Shown here in pieces: positions 8,689 through 17,628 of a DNA stretch of 64,000 nucleotides (positions are counted from its first letter, which is position 1; every line of letters starts with the position of its first letter). The notes under the pieces are model-generated. The model was given only the letters and a program-made list of their open reading frames with translations, had not been told where the DNA came from and searched no databases. The DNA lies in NCBI GenBank assembly GCA_041398785.1, contig JAWKUA010000020.1, positions 1 to 64,000 on the forward strand, given 5' to 3'. This DNA is from Planctomycetaceae bacterium. GTDB taxonomy: Bacteria; Planctomycetota; Planctomycetia; Planctomycetales; Planctomycetaceae. Both the position numbers and the translations under genes were made by a program.

Positions 8689-9102
8689 ATGCGTAACGTA
8701 CGAAATCTCGGTCGTTTTTTTGTCGCAGGTGCAGTGCTGTTCACGTTCTTCGCCCTCAACAGCAGCACAGCGTTGGCAAGACCGCAGTACCCTAAGGCTA
8801 TGTCCAAGCTGTACCCTGAACTCGCTGAAAAATTCGGCAAGGACAGTCCGAACGGCAAGTTGCTGTCCTGCACCGTCTGTCATCCCATGAAGGACAATCA
8901 GAAGAAGAAACTTCGAAACAACTATGGTGTTGCGTTTGGCGAGGGACTGGAAAAGAAGAACGAAAAGGACGAAAAGAAGCTGGAAGAAGCCTTCACGAAG
9001 GCCGCCAAAGGAAAGAGCGCAACAAAGGACAAGACTTTTGGCGATCTGATCAAGGATCTGGAACTGCCTGGTACAGACGAACCCGCGAACAAGGAAGACT
9101 AA
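8689..9102 (+). CDS. Small exported protein with one CxxCH heme-like motif
   Basis: 137 residues. A Sec signal peptide (FFVAGAVLFTFFALNSSTALA, cleavage near residue 30) is followed by a compact domain with CTVCHPMK at about residues 61-68, a single c-type heme attachment motif. A Lys/Glu-rich helical tail follows, without another obvious heme or membrane anchor. It is probably a periplasmic mono-heme electron carrier, although the axial sixth ligand is not obvious and no oxidase or heme-handling gene is adjacent. GGAG lies 9 bases before the ATG. A hairpin terminator follows at 9136-9171, so it is likely monocistronic. Confidence 0.75.
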   Translation: MRNVRNLGRFFVAGAVLFTFFALNSSTALARPQYPKAMSKLYPELAEKFGKDSPNGKLLSCTVCHPMKDNQKKKLRNNYGVAFGEGLEKKNEKDEKKLEEAFTKAAKGKSATKDKTFGDLIKDLELPGTDEPANKED

Positions 9103-9135
9103 CGCTTCATTTGCGGCAACACTGACTTCACGACG

Positions 9136-9171
9136 ACGCGAGGCGGGATTTCCTGCCTCGCGTTTCTGTTT
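9136..9171 (+). terminator. Rho-independent-type terminator
   Basis: A 9-bp GC-rich stem (ACGCGAGGC pairing with GCCTCGCGT) with a 10-base loop is followed by TTCTGTTT. It lies 34 bases after the stop of the CxxCH protein gene. Confidence 0.75.
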
Positions 9172-9358
9172 GCGCGGTAGGCGCTGATGCGGCCCGCGCT
9201 TTGCATGAGCCTCCGGTGCGAACCAACTGTCGTGGCCGGGTCTTGCGTCGTGTCCCGAAAACGACTGCAATGCTCAGCACCCTTGCCGTTGGCTCTTTCC
9301 CAAACAGGCGGAAAGGAACTCTTTCGCCTGACGTTCGCTCGACGCTGAAGATTCCCGC

Positions 9359-9844
9359 ATGTCCCTGCAGCCATCCGAATCGCTGGACGCCGACTTGATG
9401 GCAGCGTTCGCCGACGGCTGCACGATGCTCAGGAGCGCCATATCAGGTCTGAGCGACGAGCAGTTGGACCTGGTTCCGATTCCGGGAAAATGGTCCATTC
9501 GGCAGGTCGTCTGCCATTTGACGGACTTCGAGATCATCAGCGCGGCACGGATTCAGCGGATCATCGCTGAAGAGAATCCCACACTGTTCGACGCCGATCC
9601 CGATACATTCGCTTCGCGGCTTGCTTACGGTCGTCGCGATGTCCAGGACGATCTTGCGACGATTGATGCCCTTCGCCGCCATATGCTGCGAATGATTCGC
9701 TGCTGCGAACTCGAAGATTTTCAGCGAACCTGCGTCCATTCCGTCGACGGTCCCATGACTCTGGAAGCCATCGTGGAACGTACGGCAAGGCACATTCCGC
9801 ACCACGTTCGGTTTATCGAGGAAAAGATCGCCGCGATGCAATGA
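9359..9844 (+). CDS. DinB-family four-helix-bundle protein
   Basis: 161 residues matching the DinB/YfiT-like fold: PGKWSIRQVVCHLTDFE near residues 41-57 carries the first metal-ligand His, and HIPHHVRFIEEKI at the C-terminus carries the remaining His positions. These proteins bind a divalent metal and many act as thiol-dependent transferases or detoxification enzymes; the substrate here is unknown. No signal peptide, so cytoplasmic. The ATG follows a weak purine-rich site. Its end touches the next open frame, but the hydrolase downstream probably starts about 200 bases later. Confidence 0.85.
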   Translation: MSLQPSESLDADLMAAFADGCTMLRSAISGLSDEQLDLVPIPGKWSIRQVVCHLTDFEIISAARIQRIIAEENPTLFDADPDTFASRLAYGRRDVQDDLATIDALRRHMLRMIRCCELEDFQRTCVHSVDGPMTLEAIVERTARHIPHHVRFIEEKIAAMQ

Positions 9845-10050
9845 ACTGCGCCGGCTGCCGCTTCAGTCGCGCCGTCGACATGCTCCCGCTCGTCAGGAAC
9901 CAGTGTTCCCGGCCGCTGCGATCCGAATGGAGAGAACGCGGTGCCAGTCCGCCTGCCGTGGATCATGCCCGGCACGGATGTCGGTATCGCGAAGGATGTG
10001 TTCACAGGCTGACATTCATGCGACAATCCGTTCGAAAGAGGGTGGCAGCA

Positions 10051-10938
10051 ATGAGGGTATTGTTGCGGGTTCTGTTGATCGCCTATCTGCTGGTTGTGGT
10101 CTTGCTGGCATTTCTTCAAAGGAGACTGATGTATTTTCCGGCAACGGCGGATCGCCTGCCGGTTGCGGCGTTCGGCGGGTTGAAGACACTGTATCCGGCT
10201 GCTGAGGATGTTCGCATTCGCTGTGATGACGCGGTGGAAATCGGCGGCTGGCTGCTGACGAAGGAACCCGTCGACCACGCCGCTGATCCGGCCGGGAGAC
10301 CGTTGGTGCTGTTCTTTCACGGAAACGCGGGAAACCGCGCCGGTCGGCAGTTCTGGTATCAGCTTCTGTCGGACTGCGGTGTCGATATTCTGGCAATCGA
10401 CTACCACGGCTATGGCGAGTCTCAGGGCACGCCGACGCAGGCTGCTTTGTATTCGGACGCCGATGCGACGTGGAGCTATGCCGTTGACACGCTTCGCTAC
10501 AAGCCGTCGCAGATTCTGGTGATGGGGGTCTCCCTGGGAAGCGCGCCTGCCGTGCATCTGGCTTCGGCCCGATCCGCGGCCGGGAAGCCGCCTGCCGGAC
10601 TTGTCACGGTCGCGGCATTCAGTTCCATGGTGAACGTTGCCGCAAGTCATTATCCCTGGCTTCCCGTCCGAGCCGTCCTGGCGGACCGTTATCCCTCGGA
10701 CGAGAAGATCAAACTTGTCACATGTCCGCTGTTGCAGTTTCATGGCGACCGCGACACAGTTGTCGACCAGAAATTCGGGAAGCAGTTGTTCGCGGCCGCT
10801 CCGGATGCCTCACGGTCGAAAGTCCCGAAACGCTGGATCGAACTGCGGCGGACGGGGCACAATGATCTGATCGCCAACAGCGGTCGCACGATACAAGCGG
10901 AACTCGCGGACTTTGTGCTTCGAGTCACCGCCAGATAA
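10051..10938 (+). CDS. Membrane-anchored alpha/beta hydrolase (BEM46/ABHD-like)
   Basis: 295 residues from the ATG at 10051, preceded by AGGGTGG at good spacing; an ATG at 10018 and an upstream extension are possible but unsupported. An N-terminal membrane helix (VLLRVLLIAYLLVVVLLAFL) precedes the hydrolase domain. FHGNAGNR forms the oxyanion region, GVSLGS the nucleophile elbow, HGDRDTVV the acid and RRTGHND the catalytic His. The family hydrolyses ester or thioester bonds; the substrate is unknown. The helix suggests the domain is tethered at the membrane. Confidence 0.85.
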   Translation: MRVLLRVLLIAYLLVVVLLAFLQRRLMYFPATADRLPVAAFGGLKTLYPAAEDVRIRCDDAVEIGGWLLTKEPVDHAADPAGRPLVLFFHGNAGNRAGRQFWYQLLSDCGVDILAIDYHGYGESQGTPTQAALYSDADATWSYAVDTLRYKPSQILVMGVSLGSAPAVHLASARSAAGKPPAGLVTVAAFSSMVNVAASHYPWLPVRAVLADRYPSDEKIKLVTCPLLQFHGDRDTVVDQKFGKQLFAAAPDASRSKVPKRWIELRRTGHNDLIANSGRTIQAELADFVLRVTAR

Positions 10939-10971
10939 CCACTGTCAGTGAATGCAGGGGGAGCACACCGC

Positions 10972-11583
10972 ATGAAAGGTCCGATGCTGCAGTATCAAAT
11001 GAAAGTGTTGCGCCTTTGGCGATGCCCGCTCTGCGGTCGCACGGTGCGCACTCCGGGAGCAACCGTAAGCCGCGTCTGCGGTTGTTCGAACACGAGCACG
11101 ATGATGAAGCTGGTCGACACGCCGCACCGGCCGGTGTTTGATGTGTCCGCTTTTGTGAACTACGACAGCGATGAATATCGCGACGAACCGGAACTCGAAG
11201 ACGACATCCTGGATACAAACTCCGCTATCGGTGACATGACGAACTTCGCGCCGGACGCGGAATCTGACGCGTCGCACGATCGGGCGAACTTGCCGCCCGG
11301 CCGCGATTCACGCGCTGTTCCCGAGAGATCACCTGACGGGGAGTTCGGGGAGGGGATTGAACGTTCAGCGGACGTGCAGTCGTCGGCCCTCGCTGATGAC
11401 CGGGCAATCGAAAACGATGCTGACGCACTGTCGGTGAGCGACGAACCACAGGAATCGGTCGGTTCGGCCGATACCGAAGGCGCTGATCCGGCAAGGAAAG
11501 CTGGCAATCGCCGTGGAAAGCGGCGCCGCGGTCGCCGGCGCGGGAAACGCGGCGGCAAGGCCGACGAGAATCCGGCCGGCTGA
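10972..11583 (+). CDS. Zinc-ribbon protein with acidic middle and Arg/Lys/Gly-rich tail
   Basis: About 203 residues, family not recognised. The start at 10972 is supported by AGGGGGAG 8 bases upstream; an in-frame GTG at 10948 is less likely. Near the N-terminus, CPLCG and a CGC pair about 19 residues later could bind zinc. The middle is acidic and low-complexity. The last 30 residues are highly basic (RRGKRRRGRRRGKRGGK), typical of RNA- or DNA-binding tails. It follows the hydrolase gene by 33 bases and may be co-transcribed. It could be a nucleic-acid-associated protein, but this is inference. Confidence 0.65.
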   Translation: MKGPMLQYQMKVLRLWRCPLCGRTVRTPGATVSRVCGCSNTSTMMKLVDTPHRPVFDVSAFVNYDSDEYRDEPELEDDILDTNSAIGDMTNFAPDAESDASHDRANLPPGRDSRAVPERSPDGEFGEGIERSADVQSSALADDRAIENDADALSVSDEPQESVGSADTEGADPARKAGNRRGKRRRGRRRGKRGGKADENPAG

Positions 11584-11611
11584 CTGCATTCCGCCGGTTG
11601 TGGTGTCGCAA

Positions 11612-13582
11612 CTATTTTCGCAGCGGCGGAAGTCCGGCGGATCCCTGGCGATTCGAGGATTCGGGCTTCTGTCCCTTCAGCAGTGACTGGACTGCGGAAT
11701 CGAGATTTTCGGCTGTGATGCCGCCAGCCACGATTCCTTCGCGATCCACCAGGAACATCGTCGGCACCAGCACGATGCCAAACTCACGAGCCAACTGACC
11801 ATCCATTCCGCCGGCATCGCGAATGTTCTGCCAGTTGCCGCCATGTTTTCGCAGGAACGGTTCAATCGCGGCGGCGTTGGAATCCAGATTCACGCCCAGG
11901 ATTTCAAAACCCGCCTGGCGATACTTCGCATATGCATCGTTCAGTTTGGGCAGGTCGTCGGTATAGGGCGCTCCCCAGGACGCCCAGAAGACCACCAGCA
12001 AAACCTTGCCGCGGTAGGCCGCAGCGGAGATCTCCTGTCCGGTCAGTGAGCGACCCGCCAAATCGAGTTTCTTTCCGGTCAGTTCCAGACGTCGCAGAGC
12101 TCCTCGCGCCCGCACTCCGGCTTCGCTGCGCGGGTATTCCTTGACCAGGACGGTGTACCATTTTTTCGCGTCGTCAATGCGGCCCATCAGTTCCAGGCCG
12201 ACTCCCAGTTGAGCGACGGCGTCCGCGGAGTTTTCTGACTGCGGCCACTTGCGAACATACGCTTCAAGTTGCTCCATCCACCATTCCTGAGCCGCCTGCC
12301 GCTGATCATTGTCGTCGGGCTGCATGCGAACTGTGTACTCGGCTCGCAGCCGCCGGAACCAGACATCGGCCAGCAGCTCATCGTTGGATGCCACCTCTTC
12401 CTGAAGTGCCGTCAGGCGTTTCAGATCGTCCGGATGCTCACCCGTCTGAACGGCGGCATCGAGCGAACTGGCGTACTGAAGAATCCACTCCCTTCGTTCC
12501 TTTTCTGTCGGCATGATGGGAATGATCTTTTCGATCAGCTCCGCCCGGCGGTGGTTGTATTGTCCCAGTTTGCCGGGATCGTCCGAATCCGTCGGAGCAC
12601 TTTCGTCCAGCGCCTGCAACTGTTTCATCAGCGATTCCAGCTCTTTCGACATCGCCGGTTCGACAGCTCCCGAAGAGCCGGTCAGTTGCGGCTGCATCAG
12701 GATGCCGCCCAGTTGAATCTGCGCGGCATCCGAATCGAGCGGACGCGGCATTTCCGTCAGTTTCCAGACTTCCCCGACCTGGACCATTTCACCGATGGAG
12801 ACCAGCTCATGTTTCCCGGCGTTTTCGATGATCGCCATCGCGTTTTCGTAGACGGTCAGATCGTTACCCGCGCGACCTTCTTCCGCGGGAATCAGGCCCG
12901 GCACCGGTGGATCGAACCGCACCCATTTCGTGCGTGCGGTCAGTGATCGGGTGTTGCTGAGAACGTCGCGCAGCTTGGTGCCGTGATCTTCGACCGATCG
13001 AAGCAGTTGTTTGCTGATATCGGGTGTCGTCTGAAGCTGCCGGATGTCCTCAGAATTGACAAGCACCGTGCTCAGCAATTCCGGATCGGCCTGAATCATG
13101 GCCTCGACGGCAACACGGGCGGCTTCCTGAGCCGAAAGGATCCGCCACTGATCGACTTTCCCGTCTTCGTTGCGATCAATTCCCCACCGTGTTCCGCCCC
13201 AGTTCATCCAGCGATGCTGGTCCGGTTTTTCGTTGCTGTTGCTGTCGATATCGCGATAGACCTCCAGGCCCATTCGATAGTATCGAAACAGGTCCGCCTT
13301 GTTATCGGCATTGGTGTCGGTGAATCGCCGCAGCACTTCCCCGGCCGGACCGTAGACGACGAATCCCGCCTTGCCGTTGTCGCGTTCGACAGCCACGCGG
13401 CACTTGGAAAACTCCGCCTTGTCGGGCGTATCGTATTCCACGTCCGGATGCACGGGCCGGAACTGGTTCAGAATCTGTTCCGCAGTCGGAAGCTGAGCTG
13501 ATGACAGCGACGGCATGGCAATCAATGCCATCGCAACGGTGACGAAAGTTCTCGCGTGGTGCGTAAGACGCATCCTTGCCAC
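11612..13582 (-). CDS. Exported TlpA/thioredoxin-fold protein lacking the CxxC motif
   Basis: 656 residues with a signal peptide (ending near PSLSSA). The N-terminal third holds EF-hand-like Asp-rich segments (TDTNADNKADLFRYY, IDSNSNEKPDQHRW, IDRNEDGKVDQW) reminiscent of dockerin or calcium-binding loops. The middle is helical with TPR-like repeats. The C-terminal 140 residues are a TlpA/AhpC-type thioredoxin domain (GKVLLVVFWASWGAPYTDDLP, VPTMFLVDREG). The usual WCxxC is WGAPY, so both redox cysteines are absent. The cis-Pro (VPT) is retained. It probably acts as a periplasmic binding or scaffold protein rather than a disulfide reductase. Confidence 0.85.
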   Translation of the reverse strand: MARMRLTHHARTFVTVAMALIAMPSLSSAQLPTAEQILNQFRPVHPDVEYDTPDKAEFSKCRVAVERDNGKAGFVVYGPAGEVLRRFTDTNADNKADLFRYYRMGLEVYRDIDSNSNEKPDQHRWMNWGGTRWGIDRNEDGKVDQWRILSAQEAARVAVEAMIQADPELLSTVLVNSEDIRQLQTTPDISKQLLRSVEDHGTKLRDVLSNTRSLTARTKWVRFDPPVPGLIPAEEGRAGNDLTVYENAMAIIENAGKHELVSIGEMVQVGEVWKLTEMPRPLDSDAAQIQLGGILMQPQLTGSSGAVEPAMSKELESLMKQLQALDESAPTDSDDPGKLGQYNHRRAELIEKIIPIMPTEKERREWILQYASSLDAAVQTGEHPDDLKRLTALQEEVASNDELLADVWFRRLRAEYTVRMQPDDNDQRQAAQEWWMEQLEAYVRKWPQSENSADAVAQLGVGLELMGRIDDAKKWYTVLVKEYPRSEAGVRARGALRRLELTGKKLDLAGRSLTGQEISAAAYRGKVLLVVFWASWGAPYTDDLPKLNDAYAKYRQAGFEILGVNLDSNAAAIEPFLRKHGGNWQNIRDAGGMDGQLAREFGIVLVPTMFLVDREGIVAGGITAENLDSAVQSLLKGQKPESSNRQGSAGLPPLRK

Positions 13583-13739
13583 TCCGTATTTCAGAATGAA
13601 AACCGTGTACAGCCGGAAGCCAAACCTGCCGTGGTATCGCAGCCTGCCGCAGCTTTCGCCGAAGTGTAGAACAAATCCTGAGTTTGAGTCACCACTGATT
13701 TTCGGGCGAAATCGCCCAGGAGTGCCACATTCCCGAAAC

Positions 13740-15167
13740 TCACGGAACCGACGTTTCGACGTGACGCTCAGTCACCTTCCACCATTCGTCAATGCGGCCT
13801 GCCAGGCGGCTGACGATGTCCGGATGTTGTGCCGCCAGATTCGTGGTCTCGTGCGGATCGGCCAGCAGGTCGAATAACTGCGGTCCGCGCTCGGTACGAG
13901 GATGGACGGCGGCGTAGCGGGTGACTTTGCCGTCGTACGTCAACAGCAGCTTCCAGCGGTCCGAAATCGCCCAGCGATACAGCAGCGACGCCTGAGGATT
14001 GTCGATGTCGGCAATGTCGTGAGCGAAGCTTTCTCCAAAGATGACGTCGCGATTCAGCGGCTGTCCGTTCAGGACCGGCAACAGATTGATTCCCGGCAGC
14101 TCCTTCGGAATGTCGGCTTTCGCAGCGGCCAGCATCGTGGGAACCAGGTCGATGCTGCTGACGACTTCGTCACGTTCCGACGGTTCAATCACCTTCGGCC
14201 AGCAAAGCATGACGGGAGTCCGCGTTCCCCCTTCATACGGCGACTGTTTTGACTTCGGAGCGAAGCCGGGCTTCCAGTCAGCCGGCACGTCTGTCGTCGC
14301 GGTGCGCTGGATCCAGCCGTTATCCGTGACGTACACAATCAGCGTGTTGTCGGAGATTCCCCGCTGCTGCAGATAATCGATCAACTGCCCGCAAGTCTCG
14401 TCGAACCATTCGCACATGGCATAGTATTTGGAAAGCTCTTCGGCGAGTTCCGGGTTGCGGTACTTCTTCAGGATTCGCTCCGGCGGATTGTGAGGCTGGT
14501 GGGGCAGGAACGGCGCGTACCACAGAAAGAACGGTTCTCCGGCATTCGTCGCGCTGTCCATGAAATCGATGACCGGCTTCAGTCCGCTGCGGCCGATCGT
14601 CAGGCCATCGTCGCCGTGACGGCCGCCCTGTTGAGGAAATCCGCGAGTCATTCCGTGAGTGAATCCGCCGCGCTGAAAGCTGCCTTCCCACCATTTGCCG
14701 CTTTGAAAGCTCAAATAGCCCTTCTTCGCAAGCAACTCGGGAACGGTGTCGAAACGATCAAGCTTCGCGATCAGCCGGGCTCGACGCTGTGAATATTCGT
14801 CGGCTGAAAGCGCTTCATCGGGTGCCGGGTCGTTGCCGGTGATTCCATGCTGATGCGGATACAGTCCGGTAATCAAAGTCGCCAGCGACGGGCGACACAA
14901 CGCCACCGGCACATACCCGCGCCGGAAGACGGCACTTCGAGCCGCCAGACGATCCAGGTGCGGCGTTTGAATCGTCGGATGACCCATGAATCCATAGTCG
15001 GTGAATGCCTGGTCGTCGCTGATGATCATCACGATGTTGGGACGCGACGTGGCTGTCTGCGACTCCGTCGGCGGCGCTGCCTGCGTTTGAGATGTCTCCC
15101 CGATGAATGAAAGTGCCGCGATGGCAACAAGTGAAATGGCGACACGGCAGATTCGATGTGCAGACAC
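13740..15167 (-). CDS. Exported sulfatase (arylsulfatase family)
   Basis: 475 residues with a signal peptide and the alkaline-phosphatase-fold sulfatase core: PNIVMIISDDQAFTDYG (metal-binding Asp51, Asp52), Cys91 in LCRPSLATLITG (candidate formylglycine site), and FFLWYAPFLPHQPH. Planctomycetes use large sets of these enzymes to remove sulfate from marine polysaccharides. The position normally occupied by Arg in C-x-P-x-R is Leu95 here, so formylglycine formation is less certain. The GTG start has GAGGT 8 bases upstream. Divergently transcribed from the secreted propeller at 15306, which may share its regulation and substrate. Confidence 0.93.
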   Translation of the reverse strand: MSAHRICRVAISLVAIAALSFIGETSQTQAAPPTESQTATSRPNIVMIISDDQAFTDYGFMGHPTIQTPHLDRLAARSAVFRRGYVPVALCRPSLATLITGLYPHQHGITGNDPAPDEALSADEYSQRRARLIAKLDRFDTVPELLAKKGYLSFQSGKWWEGSFQRGGFTHGMTRGFPQQGGRHGDDGLTIGRSGLKPVIDFMDSATNAGEPFFLWYAPFLPHQPHNPPERILKKYRNPELAEELSKYYAMCEWFDETCGQLIDYLQQRGISDNTLIVYVTDNGWIQRTATTDVPADWKPGFAPKSKQSPYEGGTRTPVMLCWPKVIEPSERDEVVSSIDLVPTMLAAAKADIPKELPGINLLPVLNGQPLNRDVIFGESFAHDIADIDNPQASLLYRWAISDRWKLLLTYDGKVTRYAAVHPRTERGPQLFDLLADPHETTNLAAQHPDIVSRLAGRIDEWWKVTERHVETSVP

Positions 15168-15305
15168 GGCGGCGTACCTCGTTGTGAGCAGTGTTTCGGC
15201 AGGCTTTCGAAAGCGCGGAACAGGAAGAGTCTCGAATGAAACCGAATGGTCAACTTTTTACAATGCCCGTCTCGAATCCGCCACGGAACCTCACGGAGTT
15301 AGCTC

Positions 15306-16676
15306 ATGAACCACCGTCTGCCGCTGGGCATATTCGTCGTCTCCACAGCACTTTCGCTGTGTCCCGCCGGGATCGTTTGCGGTTCCGAACCGATCGACAT
15401 CGGCGGCCGGCTGGAACTGTTCGTCGACGACTATCTGATTGAATCCACGTCCGGCGACGTTCATCGCGAACTACTGCAGCCGGAACCTCGCGACGTTGTC
15501 TTTACCACTGACCAGCCATGGGAAGGGAACACCAGCGGCTACTACACGTTTTTTCGCGACGGCGATCTGTACCGCATGATCTACCGCGGCTGGCAGCACG
15601 ATAATGACAAGCGGGCCGTTCATCCCGAAATCACCTGCTACGCCGAAAGCACAGACGGAGTGCATTGGACAAAGCCTGAACTCGGACTGTTTGATTGGCA
15701 GGGATCGAAGCAGAACAACATCGTCTGGCTGGGAGCAGGCACGCACAACTTTACAGCGTTCCGCGATGACAACCCCGCCGCGCCGGCAGAAGCTCGCTAC
15801 AAGGCTCTGGGAGGCGGCCGAGGCGGACTGCTGGCGTTTCAGTCCCCGGACGGCACGCACTGGACTCTGACGCAGCAGGAACCGGTCATCACCAACGGAG
15901 CATTCGATTCACAGAATCTGGCGTTCTGGGATGTCGATCGCGGTGAGTACCGAGCCTACTGGCGTTACTTCGGCGATGGCGTGCGGTCGATTCGCACCGC
16001 TACGTCAAAGGACTTCCTGCACTGGGAAAACGAAGCCGATCTGACGTATCCGGAAGGCACTCCCCTCGAGCACTTGTACACAAATGCGATCCAGAAATAC
16101 TTCCGAGCACCGCATCTATTTGTGGGCTTTCCGACACGATTCGAACCGAACAGTGAACAGGTCGAGCCGATTCTGATGACCAGTCGCGATGGAACTCATT
16201 TCCAGCGATATTCAGAACCGGTCGTGCCCCGCACCGCTCCGCAGGATCGCAATCACAATCGCAGCAACTACATGGCGTGGGGTATGTTTCAACTGCCCGA
16301 CCGGCCGCGGGAGATCTCCGTCTACGCGACCGAGAACTACTACGAGCCGACTCCCGGGCGAGTGCGGCAGTTCGTCTATCGCGTTGACGGTTTCGTCGCC
16401 CTGCGCGGAAACGGCGAGGGCGGACAGGCCACGCTGAAGCCGCTGCGGTTCAAGGGGCAGCGACTTGTGCTGAACTACGCCGTTCGCGATGGAGGATCGC
16501 TAAAAGTCGAGGCGCTGGACCACAGCGGAAACGTGGTTGCCGATTCGAAACCGCTGACGGGTGACGAAGTTGACGCCGAAGTGCAATGGCATAAGGAACC
16601 GGACTTCAGCACCGGCGAAATGCAGCTTCGCTTCACGATCAAGAACGCCGACGTGTTCTCGCTGCGGTTTCAATAG
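15306..16676 (+). CDS. Secreted five-bladed propeller, GH43/GH32-like glycosidase
   Basis: 456 residues. A signal peptide (ending near IVCGS) precedes IDIGGRLELFVDDYLIE, the usual opening of a planctomycete family annotated as glycosyl-hydrolase-like. Repeated blade motifs follow (YAESTDGVHWTKPELG, FQSPDGTHWTLTQ, ATSKDFLHWENE, MTSRDGTHFQRYS). The last 90 residues form a beta-rich C-terminal domain. The fold is that of arabinanase/levanase-type enzymes, but I cannot assign catalytic acids with confidence. GGAG lies 7 bases before the ATG. Its divergent neighbour is a sulfatase, suggesting joint degradation of a sulfated glycan. Confidence 0.8.
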   Translation: MNHRLPLGIFVVSTALSLCPAGIVCGSEPIDIGGRLELFVDDYLIESTSGDVHRELLQPEPRDVVFTTDQPWEGNTSGYYTFFRDGDLYRMIYRGWQHDNDKRAVHPEITCYAESTDGVHWTKPELGLFDWQGSKQNNIVWLGAGTHNFTAFRDDNPAAPAEARYKALGGGRGGLLAFQSPDGTHWTLTQQEPVITNGAFDSQNLAFWDVDRGEYRAYWRYFGDGVRSIRTATSKDFLHWENEADLTYPEGTPLEHLYTNAIQKYFRAPHLFVGFPTRFEPNSEQVEPILMTSRDGTHFQRYSEPVVPRTAPQDRNHNRSNYMAWGMFQLPDRPREISVYATENYYEPTPGRVRQFVYRVDGFVALRGNGEGGQATLKPLRFKGQRLVLNYAVRDGGSLKVEALDHSGNVVADSKPLTGDEVDAEVQWHKEPDFSTGEMQLRFTIKNADVFSLRFQ

Positions 16677-16746
16677 GCGCGGAACGTCGCTTCAGAGTTC
16701 ATCGATTTCTGCGATGTCGCCTGAGCCTAACTTCCGTGAGCTTCGG

Positions 16747-17628
16747 CTACTTTTCGGCGACAACCTTGTTGCGCAGGATTCCCACGCCTTCGAGTTCCAC
16801 TTCCACGACATCGCCGGCGTGAAGAGCCGACGTTGTCCCGCTGGTACCGGTAAAGATCAGGTCGCCGGGCAGCAGCGTGACATGCTGCGTGATGAAGCTG
16901 ATCTGCGTTGCCACGTCGTGGATCATCTGACTGGTGCGTTCCTCCTGCTTCACCTCACCATTCAGCCGCAATGTCAGGAGCAGGTCGTCGTAGTTCAGGC
17001 CGCTGACGATGAACGGGCCGCAGGGTCCAAACGTGTCAGCTCCCTTGGCGCGCCACCACTGAACGTCTTTGTGATTCTCGTCGTTTTGCCAGAAGCGTTC
17101 GCTGACATCGTTGCCGCAGGTGACTCCCAGCACGTAGTCGAGCGCCTCTTCCTTTGACACATCTTTCGCCCGCTTTCCGATGACGACCACCATTTCGGCT
17201 TCAAAGTGAACCTCTTCTGTCGCGTTCTTCGGCAGCACGATGTTCCCTTCGTGCCGGACCAGCGACGACGGGCTCTTGAAGAACGGCTGCGGAATCCGAA
17301 ACAGCGGCGGAATCTCCGCGTCGTTCAGATGGCTCTTGTAGTTGCCGGCCATCGCAAACACGTGCTTTGGCTGTGTCGGCACCAGCAATCGGACGTCGGA
17401 CAAAGAATGCACGGTGTCGGTCTTTGACCATTCCCCGAAGATCGAGCCGGACAGTTCACGCACGCTGTCGCCTTCGACGATTCCAAATGCTGTGTGGTCG
17501 TTAATTCGGAATCGCGCGAATTTCATCGTACCGTCCTTTGCCGGCTCATCGGCCGCCTGAGTGTCGGAATTACCGGTCGCTGTCAACAAAACGGACAAAA
17601 CAGCAGCGGCAAGAAATCGTGCAGTCAT
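16747..17628 (-). CDS. Fumarylacetoacetate-hydrolase-family protein with signal peptide
   Basis: 293 residues. The catalytic FAH domain is clear: GNYKSHLND, metal-binding HFEAEMVVVIGKRAKDV, GVTCGNDVSERFWQ, GADTFGPCGPF and PGDLIFTGTSGTTSALHAGD. Family members hydrolyse or decarboxylate diketo and related acids using Mg2+ or Mn2+ and are normally cytoplasmic. This one begins with a typical Sec signal (MTARFLAAAVLSVLLTATG, to about residue 25), suggesting export. An internal ATG at KDGTMKFARF would give a cytoplasmic form, but AAGGA 8 bases before 17628 supports the long form. Confidence 0.88.
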   Translation of the reverse strand: MTARFLAAAVLSVLLTATGNSDTQAADEPAKDGTMKFARFRINDHTAFGIVEGDSVRELSGSIFGEWSKTDTVHSLSDVRLLVPTQPKHVFAMAGNYKSHLNDAEIPPLFRIPQPFFKSPSSLVRHEGNIVLPKNATEEVHFEAEMVVVIGKRAKDVSKEEALDYVLGVTCGNDVSERFWQNDENHKDVQWWRAKGADTFGPCGPFIVSGLNYDDLLLTLRLNGEVKQEERTSQMIHDVATQISFITQHVTLLPGDLIFTGTSGTTSALHAGDVVEVELEGVGILRNKVVAEK

